28,303 nucleotides of DNA from a virus. Of the stretch, positions 20,918-26,990 are shown in pieces. The notes beneath the pieces were generated by a model. It made no database searches. It was not told the origin of the DNA and was given only the letters and a program-made list of their open reading frames with translations. The first letter of the stretch is position 1. Each line of letters starts with the position of its first letter. The stretch spans positions 1-28,303 of IMG/VR virus record IMGVR_UViG_3300022542_000228; one strand, written 5' to 3'. The translations under genes were made by a program, and so were the position numbers.

Positions 20918-20948
20918 CCTTCTGATATACGGAACACCGGTGATGTAA
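20912..20948 (+). repeat. Degenerate attC-like half site 20 (right array edge)
   Basis: TAAC (20915-20918) is followed by CTTCTGATATACGG and CCGGTGATG, resembling degenerate site 12 (TAACCTTAG...GGTGATG). No convincing GTTA arm is seen. It marks the right edge of the array. Confidence 0.3.
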
Positions 20949-21272
20949 ATGAATGAAAAGCGGTCAAAATGGCGTAAAAACCAAACAGAGAAGCGTAAAA
21001 GGTTGATTTTAGAGCGTCCTCCACCTGATTATCCTGATACGATAGACCATAGGGATTATTGGGATGAAATCGTTTTGAGGCGACATTCACCGGAGGGAGT
21101 GAGGGAAACCACAATAACTCTATTCATGTGTTCAGATAAAGTTGATTCTCATTATGTAATGAGGGATGGGTATATGAGACTCCACAATAAGCGGCCTAAA
21201 CGTATAGGGTCTTACAAAGTGGGTGAATTGGTAGGTAAACTATTAGGGAGGCGAGGGAGGTTTGATGAGTGA
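20949..21272 (+). CDS. Hypothetical basic protein
   Basis: This 107-aa, Arg/Lys-rich protein (MNEKRSKWRKNQTEKRKRLI...) has no recognised motif. It overlaps the VRR-NUC start by 8 bases and follows the array, so it belongs to the downstream core block. GGTGATGTAA is a modest RBS. Confidence 0.6.
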   Translation: MNEKRSKWRKNQTEKRKRLILERPPPDYPDTIDHRDYWDEIVLRRHSPEGVRETTITLFMCSDKVDSHYVMRDGYMRLHNKRPKRIGSYKVGELVGKLLGRRGRFDE

Positions 21273-21621
21273 ATCCACTGAGCAACAATTAACAGTTTCT
21301 TGGTTTCGGCTGCAATATTCTAAATATAGACTTATATCAATTCCTAATGGACAAATGGTCGGGGGCCGGAATAAGTATGCCCGTGTAAATAAGTATAAAA
21401 AAGAGGGGCCGCTGCCAGGTGTGTCGGATCTTTTTTTATGGGGCCCTAAAAACGGCTACGGTGGTCTATTGATAGAAATGAAGGCAAGGGCTAAGACGGC
21501 AAGTAGTTTGTCGCCAGATCAAAGGATATGGTTGTCTGACATGGAAAAAGCGGGATATAAGGCTGAATGGGCGGCTGGGTTTGAGCAGGCTAAGAAAATC
21601 ATAGAGGAGTATTTGAAATGA
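21265..21621 (+). CDS. VRR-NUC domain nuclease
   Basis: This 118-aa protein is a minimal VRR-NUC nuclease (PD-(D/E)xK fold). Visible motifs: SIPNGQMVGG, GPLPGVSDLFL (catalytic Asp), LLIEMKARAKTASSLSPDQR (E-x-K then conserved Q), WLSDMEKAGYKAEWAAGFEQ. Phage stand-alone VRR-NUC proteins are thought to act on branched or damaged DNA, for example Holliday junctions. The ATG 21265 after GGGAGG is preferred to the TTG one codon before. Confidence 0.9.
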   Translation: MSESTEQQLTVSWFRLQYSKYRLISIPNGQMVGGRNKYARVNKYKKEGPLPGVSDLFLWGPKNGYGGLLIEMKARAKTASSLSPDQRIWLSDMEKAGYKAEWAAGFEQAKKIIEEYLK

Positions 21622-21794
21622 GAGACGATATTTGCAGATGCCACGATTCGGGATGTGATGAACACGAGAATTGCCAACGATGGATAAATAGAAATGATAA
21701 GGGGGACAATATAGCTCACAGTCCCAGCCTGTTCCCCTATGATATCCCTCTGAGTTCAGAATGTCCATTGAGAATTCCAAAGGAATCTGATTGA
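21618..21794 (+). CDS. Small cysteine-rich protein
   Basis: This 58-aa ORF overlaps the VRR-NUC stop (ATGA). It begins MRDDICRCHDSGCDEHENCQ, then RWINRND, a C-x-C-x4-C-x5-C cluster seen in small phage proteins; metal binding is likely, function unknown. Its TGA overlaps the TTGACA of the promoter that follows. Confidence 0.6.
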   Translation: MRDDICRCHDSGCDEHENCQRWINRNDKGDNIAHSPSLFPYDIPLSSECPLRIPKESD

Positions 21795-21819
21795 CATATA
21801 GATTCTATTATGTTCTAAT
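21791..21819 (+). promoter_or_regulatory. Promoter upstream of HNH gene 1
   Basis: TTGACA (21791-21796), a 17-bp spacer, TCTAAT (21814-21819). It would transcribe a structured leader and the HNH gene independently of the upstream operon. Confidence 0.65.
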
Positions 21820-21829
21820 ATTGACTTCT

Positions 21830-21882
21830 TATGTGGATAGGGCTGTACACCCGAAAAGCAGAATCCGACTGCCTGCCACATA
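21830..21882 (+). ncRNA. Three-way-junction leader RNA of HNH gene 1
   Basis: Stem 1 TATGTGG(21830-21836)/CCACATA(21876-21882). Within it, GGG(21840-21842)-7 nt-CCC(21850-21852), and GCAG(21858-21861)-7 nt-CTGC(21869-21872). The leader ends about 30 bases before the gene start. No known riboswitch or ribozyme consensus is recognised. Confidence 0.4.
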
Positions 21883-21911
21883 CAATTCTCGGAGCATCTA
21901 CGGAGGATGTC

Positions 21912-22547
21912 ATGGCTAGACCACGCAATAATCTTATAAATCAACAATTTCATAATCTTAAAGTAATTTCATTCTCGCATGTTAATAAAAATGGAGATAC
22001 CCATTGGCATTGTAGTTGTGATTGTGGAAATCATACGATAGTTTGCGGTACGAATCTTAAAAATAGTGGGACTAAGAGTTGTGGCTGTCTTCGTAATGGG
22101 ATATATAATCAAACTCATGGTATGTCTGGCACGTTAATTTATCGAATATGGTCAGGGATGTTAAATCGTTGTAATAATCCTAATAATCAATATTATTATA
22201 GATATGGTGGCCGAGGTATAAAAGTTTGTACAAGATGGCATAAGTTTGAAAACTTTTTGGCAGATATGGGTAAAAGGCCAAAAAACAAAACACTCGATAG
22301 AGTAAATAATGATGGTGATTATACTTATGAAAATTGCCGTTGGGCTACAAAGATAGAACAAGCAAATAATACTTCTTTAAATGTATGGCTGACTGTTAAC
22401 AATGAAACGCATACTCTAGTGCAATGGTCAAAAATTAAGCGAATCAATATAAATACGCTTGAAGCTCGTTTGCGTAGAGGTTGGTCACCAGAAAAAACTA
22501 TAAATACAGCGGTAGAAACAAAATATTCACGGAACCTTGTCCATTGA
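21912..22547 (+). CDS. HNH endonuclease, free-standing homing type (gene 1)
   Basis: This 211-aa protein starts at the ATG behind CGGAGGA; a longer frame upstream runs through the promoter leader. Residues 33-60 form a zinc ribbon (HCSCDCG ... SCGCL). Residues about 70-155 hold the HNH core in the arrangement GMSGTLIYRIWSGMLNRCNN, YGGRGIKVC.RW, LDRVNNDGDYTYENCRWATK. Residues 157-200 look like a DNA-binding HTH (LVQWSKIKRININTLEARLR). Such genes sit between phage genes and spread by cutting alleles that lack them. It separates a small Cys-rich gene from the replication initiator. Confidence 0.85.
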   Translation: MARPRNNLINQQFHNLKVISFSHVNKNGDTHWHCSCDCGNHTIVCGTNLKNSGTKSCGCLRNGIYNQTHGMSGTLIYRIWSGMLNRCNNPNNQYYYRYGGRGIKVCTRWHKFENFLADMGKRPKNKTLDRVNNDGDYTYENCRWATKIEQANNTSLNVWLTVNNETHTLVQWSKIKRININTLEARLRRGWSPEKTINTAVETKYSRNLVH

Positions 22548-22556
22548 TGATTGAGG

Positions 22557-22584
22557 TTGAAGAAAAATCTTGATTTTCTATAAT
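22557..22584 (+). promoter_or_regulatory. Promoter upstream of replication genes
   Basis: TTGAAG (22557-22562), a 16-bp spacer, perfect TATAAT (22579-22584). An alternative pair, TTGATT(22570)/TAATAT(22593), would start about 14 bases later. It precedes copy B of the kissing-hairpin RNA. Confidence 0.65.
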
Positions 22585-22619
22585 GGATATTGTAATATAT
22601 AGGAATCATAATAATTCAA

Positions 22620-22723
22620 CAGTCATGTGGGGCTGAATAAGAATTACAAGGTTTGCCATAGCGCAAGCATTGAAACCCCTTTTCAGAGGCCCACATCCTT
22701 TGACTAGGGGTTTTGTTTTTTGA
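22620..22723 (+). ncRNA. Kissing-hairpin leader RNA, copy B
   Basis: Hairpin 1: CAGTC(22620-22624), ATGTGGG(22625-22631), GCTG(22632-22635). Hairpin 2: AACCCC(22674-22679)/GGGGTT(22707-22712), internal loop TTTT/ACTA, inner stem CAGAGG(22684-22689)/CCTTTG(22697-22702), loop CCCACAT(22690-22696). ATGTGGG and CCCACAT are perfect complements. A T-rich run follows, then the initiator RBS. CAGTC, CTGAATA and the TTTT/ACTA loop are shared with copy A; stems and loops covary. Confidence 0.7.
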
Positions 22724-22730
22724 GGTGTTT

Positions 22731-23528
22731 ATGGATAGCGGATGGATTAAATTATATAGATGTTCTTTAGACTCAAGAGTGTTTAATAATGAAGGTTTAT
22801 TAAAGATATGGATTTGGTGTTTATTGAAAGCTAATCATTCTTCTCAATGGGTTAATTTAAAAACTGGAAGGGGAACAATAGAGATAGAATGTAAAGAAGG
22901 TCAATTTATATTTGGCAGAAATTCAGCAGCTAAAGAATTGAAGATGGACGGCAACACGGTTTGGAAAAGAATGCAGAAATTAAAAAACATCGAAAATATT
23001 ACCATCGAAAGTAACAAGCAATATTCGTTAATAACTATAATAAATTGGCATACTTACCAATCCCTACAAGAAGAAAGTAACAGTAAAGGTAACAAGCAAG
23101 TAACAAGCAAGCAACAAGCAAGTAACACAAACAAGAATGTTAAGAATGAAAAGAATGATAAGAAAAAGAATAAAACCTTCTTGTTGGATTCTATCGAATA
23201 CCAACTTGCAGAATTATTATTTATTGAAATATCAAAGAATAATGAAGATCATAAAAAACCTAACCTACAAACATGGTCTTTACAAATTGATTTGATGATT
23301 AGAATTGACAAGAGAACACCTGATAAGATTAAAGAGGTTATCAGGTGGTGCCAGCGTGATACGTTTTGGCAATCGAATATACTGTCGACTAAGAAACTCA
23401 GAACTCAATATGATCAGCTATTAATAAATATGAAGAGTAAGCCGAGGGGAGGTAAAAGTAGTGGAAAGCATACAGGGCTCAACGAAAAAGATTATAGCGA
23501 AGGTATCGGAGAAGATGGAAGTTTCTAA
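22731..23528 (+). CDS. Replication initiation protein, DnaD-like
   Basis: This 265-aa protein begins MDSGWIKLYRCSLDSRVFNN, the usual N-terminus of phage replisome-organiser proteins, followed by a winged-helix region at residues about 55-105 (GQFIFGRNSAAKELKMDGNT, RMQKLKN). A Lys/Asn-rich linker spans about 113-150, with GNKQVTSKQQASN encoded by AAGCAAGTAAC-like short repeats. The C-terminal helical domain has WSLQIDLMIRIDKRTPDKIK and TFWQSNILS. It would bind the origin and hand over to the helicase loader encoded next. ATG 22731 is preferred because GAGGTG precedes it. Confidence 0.85.
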   Translation: MDSGWIKLYRCSLDSRVFNNEGLLKIWIWCLLKANHSSQWVNLKTGRGTIEIECKEGQFIFGRNSAAKELKMDGNTVWKRMQKLKNIENITIESNKQYSLITIINWHTYQSLQEESNSKGNKQVTSKQQASNTNKNVKNEKNDKKKNKTFLLDSIEYQLAELLFIEISKNNEDHKKPNLQTWSLQIDLMIRIDKRTPDKIKEVIRWCQRDTFWQSNILSTKKLRTQYDQLLINMKSKPRGGKSSGKHTGLNEKDYSEGIGEDGSF

Positions 23529-24228
23529 GTGTAAAAAACATGGCATAGATAAGCTTACTGTTAATAATGATTTTACGAAAGGGAAGATTTTTTATTGTCC
23601 TGAATGTGCTAAAGATGGTAGTCATGATGACCAAGAGTCAAAAATGGCAAGAAGTAGGCAGGAATATTTAGATAAACGCTTGCATAATTCCATGATGTCG
23701 CCAAGATTTCTTAATAAGAGCTTAGATAATTATGAGGCACAGGATGAAGGACAAAAGAAAGCCCTTAGAATGTCAAGATGGTTTGTTGAGAATTTTAAAG
23801 ATACTCCTGGGATGATATTCATAGGCAAAACAGGGACAGGCAAGAATCATTTAGCTTGTGGCATTATACATGAGATTGTGAAGCTGGGTGATACGGCATT
23901 AATAACTACTGCAATCAAAGTTATAAGGTCAATCAAAGATAGCTGGCGAGATAACAAGATAAAAGAAGGTGAGGTGATAGAGCTTTACACCAAGCCCGGT
24001 CTACTTGTGATAGATGAGATTGGTGTCCAATTTGGTACAGACACAGAAAAGCTTTATATATCCGAGGTAATCAATGACCGCTATGAAGCTATAAAACCAA
24101 CAATATTACTTGGCAATATCAAAATAAAAGAATTGATTGAGCAGCTGGGCGACAGGCCGATAGATCGTTTTAGGGAAGGCGGCAAAATAGTTCAGTTTGA
24201 TTGGGATTCATACCGAAAAAAGATTTGA
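23515..24228 (+). CDS. dnaC-like: DnaC-like helicase loader ATPase
   Basis: This 237-aa AAA+ protein has an N-terminal zinc site (C6, H9, C28, C31). Walker A GKTGTGKNHLA (104-114) contains the Asn typical of E. coli DnaC, Walker B LLVIDEIG is at 163-170, and sensor/arginine-finger motifs GDRPIDRFR and FDWDSYRKK lie near the C-terminus. It loads the replicative helicase at the origin bound by the upstream initiator. The ATG 23515 is preferred over the in-frame GTG 23461 because GGAGAAG precedes it; it overlaps the initiator by 14 bases. Confidence 0.9.
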   Translation: MEVSKCKKHGIDKLTVNNDFTKGKIFYCPECAKDGSHDDQESKMARSRQEYLDKRLHNSMMSPRFLNKSLDNYEAQDEGQKKALRMSRWFVENFKDTPGMIFIGKTGTGKNHLACGIIHEIVKLGDTALITTAIKVIRSIKDSWRDNKIKEGEVIELYTKPGLLVIDEIGVQFGTDTEKLYISEVINDRYEAIKPTILLGNIKIKELIEQLGDRPIDRFREGGKIVQFDWDSYRKKI

Positions 24229-24230
24229 TT

Positions 24231-24605
24231 ATGGATAGTAAATTCATAAAGGGAGTTTTTGACGAGATGGTGAAAAATAGAAAAGAAAAAGATACCAAAT
24301 GGGAATATATATCAGGCGTGTTGATTTCTATGCGTGATAGATCTGATGCAATGAATAAATTAATGGATGCGTTTGATATCAATCCTGAATCGGCATTATT
24401 TAAATATTTTTATGAGGCGCATGATGATTTAATATCAGCTATGAGTTTAATGGTAGATGATGGTAAGGAGGCGATAGAGTGGTATATTTATGAATGTGAT
24501 TATGGGCGCAAGTCTATGACAGCCGGAGTTAAAGAGAACATGAAAATAATCAGAACTATTGATGATCTTAGATGGTTGGTAGAGTTATGGGGAACGGATG
24601 ACTAA
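24231..24605 (+). CDS. Hypothetical helical protein after the helicase loader
   Basis: This 124-aa protein (MDSKFIKGVFDEMVKNRKEK...) is acidic and helical, ending TIDDLRWLVELWGTDD. It begins two bases after the loader stop and overlaps the HNH gene start, so it is in the replication operon. I recognise no domain. A frame extending upstream of the ATG lacks an RBS and overlaps the loader. Confidence 0.65.
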   Translation: MDSKFIKGVFDEMVKNRKEKDTKWEYISGVLISMRDRSDAMNKLMDAFDINPESALFKYFYEAHDDLISAMSLMVDDGKEAIEWYIYECDYGRKSMTAGVKENMKIIRTIDDLRWLVELWGTDD

Positions 24606-24918
24606 GCACGAAAAGAAAGTCTGTGATCGACTATGGCAAGAGAAGATAACTGGCGGCATATGCTCAATGCCTGGGTGTAATAAAGTAGGTATCGATGGCC
24701 ATCACGTAATGAAATGTAGGTATCTAAATACCAGATGGGATGTTAAAAACGGTAGAGCATTATGCAGAGAACATCATAATTGGGCCGAGACGCATCCTAC
24801 AGAATATGAGAATATGATTATAAGAGAAATAGGGGCATGGGAATATGCTTTATTGCGGGAGAAGTCTTTAATAATCAAAAAGCAATTTTACGATGAAATA
24901 AGGGAGAGATTGAAATGA
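24598..24918 (+). CDS. HNH-type recombination protein (NinG-like position)
   Basis: This 106-aa protein contains CSMPGCNKVGIDGHHVMKCR then GRALCREHHNWAETHP: two Cys pairs and the H-H plus N-x-H pattern of an HNH (His-Me finger) nuclease with zinc. It sits with ninB in a replication/recombination operon, as ninG does in lambdoid phages, and is unlike the two homing-type HNH genes in having no extra DNA-binding domain. Substrate is unknown. Confidence 0.7.
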   Translation: MTKHEKKVCDRLWQEKITGGICSMPGCNKVGIDGHHVMKCRYLNTRWDVKNGRALCREHHNWAETHPTEYENMIIREIGAWEYALLREKSLIIKKQFYDEIRERLK

Positions 24919-25313
24919 AAGCATGTAATGAATGTGGAGAGCCTAAAGAGCTAAAAGAATTTCATAAAGATAAGCGTAAAGAGGATGGATATAGACACGA
25001 GTGTAAGAAATGCAGAAAAGATAAACATGAAATTAAACAAAAAGAGAAGCCACTTACTATTTCTGCTGAAGTTGAGAGAAAAGCCAGATCATCCATAAAA
25101 ATACATTGTGAACGTGACGCAGGGCAAATGATAAGAATAAGTGATTGTATTCCTGGCTGCAATGATGCTTGTATGTCATGTGAGAGTAAACAGCTAAAGA
25201 ATATACAGGCCGGAAGTGATACATTAACACGAGAGCAAGAGACATTAATGAGGCATGAAGGTATTCGTGGGGCTGGATATAGTGATATGATAGCGCCATT
25301 TGCTGAGAGATAA
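24915..25313 (+). CDS. Zinc-ribbon protein
   Basis: Residues 1-36 of this 132-aa protein (MKACNECGEPKELKEFHKDK...HECKKCRKDK) are a CxxC...CxxC ribbon common in phage HNH-associated proteins, but no HNH motif follows. Later residues (CIPGCNDACMSCES) form a second Cys cluster, then a helical end. It overlaps the HNH gene (ATGA). It may bind DNA; role unknown. Confidence 0.6.
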   Translation: MKACNECGEPKELKEFHKDKRKEDGYRHECKKCRKDKHEIKQKEKPLTISAEVERKARSSIKIHCERDAGQMIRISDCIPGCNDACMSCESKQLKNIQAGSDTLTREQETLMRHEGIRGAGYSDMIAPFAER

Positions 25314-25321
25314 GGACAATT

Positions 25322-25366
25322 ATGATAATACATAATGACAGCGATAAGAATAGGGCTATAAAATGA
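25322..25366 (+). pseudogene. Remnant of a ninB start (14 codons)
   Basis: Behind AAGGACAATT, an ORF MIIHNDSDKNRAIK ends in TGA. It resembles the start of the intact NinB encoded at 25966, MIIKTESDRQAAIN, with identical MII, SD and AI plus conservative changes between. It lies right where ninB should begin after the upstream gene, and the HNH gene follows. I read it as the severed 5' end of the ancestral ninB. Confidence 0.6.
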
Positions 25367-25395
25367 TTGTATTTACATATTGGAGATGGTATACT
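25367..25395 (+). promoter_or_regulatory. Promoter of HNH gene 2 with GTATAC repeats
   Basis: TTGTAT (25367-25372), a 17-bp spacer, TATACT (25390-25395). The palindrome GTATAC occurs at 25389-25394 over the -10 and again at 25413-25418 between the RBS and ATG, so an autoregulatory operator is possible. Confidence 0.55.
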
Positions 25396-25420
25396 TTATA
25401 AATAATTGAGGAGTATACTT

Positions 25421-25969
25421 ATGGAATGGATAGACATAAAAGACTTTGAAGGTATTTATCAGATAACCAGATGCGGCAAAGTAAGAAGTTTGGATAAAAT
25501 AGTTAATTGTTACCCTGACACAAAAAGAATTGTGAAAGGGAAAATATTAAAAGCTATGCTAGGCAAAAATGGTTATTATTATTTTCAGCTTAGCGATGAA
25601 CATAATAAAAGAACAAATAAATATTTACATCGTCTTTTATGTATAGCATTTATCTGGAATCCAATAAACTATCCAAGTGTTAATCATAAAGATGGCAATA
25701 AGACTAATAATAATCTTGATAATTTAGAATGGTGTACTCAAAAACAAAATATGAGACATGGTTATAGTACTGGATTAATACCAAAGAAAGTAAATCCCAA
25801 AGGTGAAAAAGGAATAGCTGCTAAACTTACAGATAATCAAGTCAAAGAAATAAAAAAGCGTTTAAATATAGGGGATAGGATAATTGATATAGCTGCCGAT
25901 TATCCTATAAAGGAAGGAGCTATTGGTGAGATTAAGGCTGGTAGAAGTTGGGGACATATACAGATATGA
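25421..25969 (+). CDS. HNH homing endonuclease with NUMOD4 motif (gene 2)
   Basis: This 182-aa protein: NUMOD4 at residues 2-45 (EWIDIKDFEGIYQIT, GKVRS), HNH core at about 69-112 (LHRLLCIAFIWNP, VNHKDGNKTNNNLDNLEWCT, NMRHG) and a C-terminal HTH at about 135-178 (LTDNQVKEIKKRL...GAIGEIKAGRSWGHI). The RBS TGAGGAG precedes ATG 25421. It is a mobile endonuclease that has inserted at the ninB start: a ninB-like stub is upstream and intact ninB begins within its stop codon (ATGA). Confidence 0.9.
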   Translation: MEWIDIKDFEGIYQITRCGKVRSLDKIVNCYPDTKRIVKGKILKAMLGKNGYYYFQLSDEHNKRTNKYLHRLLCIAFIWNPINYPSVNHKDGNKTNNNLDNLEWCTQKQNMRHGYSTGLIPKKVNPKGEKGIAAKLTDNQVKEIKKRLNIGDRIIDIAADYPIKEGAIGEIKAGRSWGHIQI

Positions 25970-26370
25970 TAATTAAGACTGAAAGTGACAGGCAGGCTGC
26001 CATAAATAGGCTTATAAGTCTTAATATCGAAAAGCCCTGGCAATTAGAAATTAAACTATATAAGAAAAATCGTTCTCTTGCTGCTAATCGTCTCTATTGG
26101 CTTTGGATAACTTGCATAGGCGATTCAATAGGATATGAACGGGATGAACTCCATGCTATAATGGCAGATAAGTTCCTGCCAGATGAAATAGTTGAATATG
26201 GGGGCAAGCAGATCATAAAGGATAAATCAACATCAAGGTTGAATACCAAAGAATTTACGGTATACCTAGAAAATATAGATAAATTCGCAGCGGCAGAGCT
26301 AGGGATAGTATTACCAAGCCCATCTGATTTATATTTTGAGGCTATGGGAATAAAGAGAACTAATTTATAG
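25966..26370 (+). CDS. ninB: NinB-like recombination protein
   Basis: This 134-aa protein matches NinB (lambda Orf family), which binds ssDNA/SSB and aids recombination by annealing proteins. Motifs: ESDRQAAINRLISLNIEKPW, YKKNRSLAANRLYWLWI, HAIMADKFLP, STSRLNTKEFTVYLENIDKF, AAAELGIVLPSP. It should cooperate with the SSB and Rad52-like proteins of this phage. Its ATG overlaps the HNH gene stop; a frame beginning earlier lies inside the HNH gene. Confidence 0.85.
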   Translation: MIIKTESDRQAAINRLISLNIEKPWQLEIKLYKKNRSLAANRLYWLWITCIGDSIGYERDELHAIMADKFLPDEIVEYGGKQIIKDKSTSRLNTKEFTVYLENIDKFAAAELGIVLPSPSDLYFEAMGIKRTNL

Positions 26371-26379
26371 GGAGATAGC

Positions 26380-26568
26380 ATGGCACTATTCGATTATGAA
26401 TGTATTCAATGCGGAAATACTTTTGAGCTTATCCAAAGCGCAAACAAAAGCAATCCAGAATGTAAGAAATGCCGGGGGGAAACAAGGAGGCTAATAAGTA
26501 AATCATCATTTAGGCTCAAGGGGGATGGATGGGAGAAAGATGGATATCAGAAAAGACTTGACAAGTAA
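26380..26568 (+). CDS. FmdB-type zinc ribbon protein
   Basis: This 62-aa protein is an FmdB/CxxC_CxxC_SSSS domain: MALFDYECIQCGNTFELIQS, then ECKKCRGETRRLISKSSFRL, then a GDGWEKDGY tail. These putative regulatory proteins are widespread in bacteria and phages; targets are unknown. The RBS is GGGAGATAGC. Confidence 0.85.
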   Translation: MALFDYECIQCGNTFELIQSANKSNPECKKCRGETRRLISKSSFRLKGDGWEKDGYQKRLDK

Positions 26569-26587
26569 TATCAATATGTTGTATGGT
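26558..26587 (+). promoter_or_regulatory. Possible promoter before the terminase genes
   Basis: TTGACA (26558-26563), an 18-bp spacer and TATGGT (26582-26587). It overlaps the end of the FmdB-like gene and could start the packaging/late genes. The -10 is weak. Confidence 0.4.
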
Positions 26588-26615
26588 CTTAGTTGATTAT
26601 TATATCAAGGGGCTT

Positions 26616-26987
26616 ATGGATAGCAACAATAGTAACAACATAAAAGAAAAAGACTGGATTGTCTCAAGAGAACAAATCTTAGAAGCTCTTTGTGGTAATT
26701 CAGGTTTTTTGCAACAAACAGCGGAAGCACTCAATATAAATCGCGTAACTCTTTGGCGATATATCAAATCAGACAAACAACTCCAAGAAGAAGTAGAGCA
26801 AGTAAAAGAATCCCTTATTGATTTTGCGGAATCTCAACTAAGAACGAATATAAAAGACGGCAAAGAAACTTCTCTTATTTACTTTATGAATTGCAAGGCC
26901 AGGCATAGAGGTTATGGCAATTTTAAACAAATTGAAATAATTGATAAAGATAATAAGGCTGAAAAGCTAGACCCGTCGTTTTTGTAA
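26616..26987 (+). CDS. Terminase small subunit-like protein
   Basis: This 123-aa protein (MDSNNSNNIKEKDWIVSREQ...) has an HTH of the DNA-recognition type (FLQQTAEALNINRVTLWRYI) and a helical region (SLIDFAESQLRTNIKDGKET), as in many small terminase subunits, followed by a charged tail. It sits just before terL. The ATG after AAGGGGCTT is preferred to an upstream TTG. Confidence 0.8.
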   Translation: MDSNNSNNIKEKDWIVSREQILEALCGNSGFLQQTAEALNINRVTLWRYIKSDKQLQEEVEQVKESLIDFAESQLRTNIKDGKETSLIYFMNCKARHRGYGNFKQIEIIDKDNKAEKLDPSFL

Positions 26988-26990
26988 TAT

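Noticed and set aside
14233-20948. CRISPR array
   Set aside because: Repeats are spaced by full ORFs of 54-111 codons with RBSs, vary in length (58-200 bp) and are imperfect inverted repeats; no short regular spacers and no cas genes.
21780-22730. Group I intron carrying HNH gene 1
   Set aside because: No P7/P3 core or exon split is visible. The upstream small ORF ends properly and the downstream initiator begins with its own RBS, so a free-standing gene with a leader fits better.
22713-22731. TTG start of the replication initiator at 22713
   Set aside because: It lies in the U-rich end of the terminator-like hairpin with no RBS; the ATG at 22731 has GAGGTG upstream and gives the family's usual MDSGWIKLYR start.
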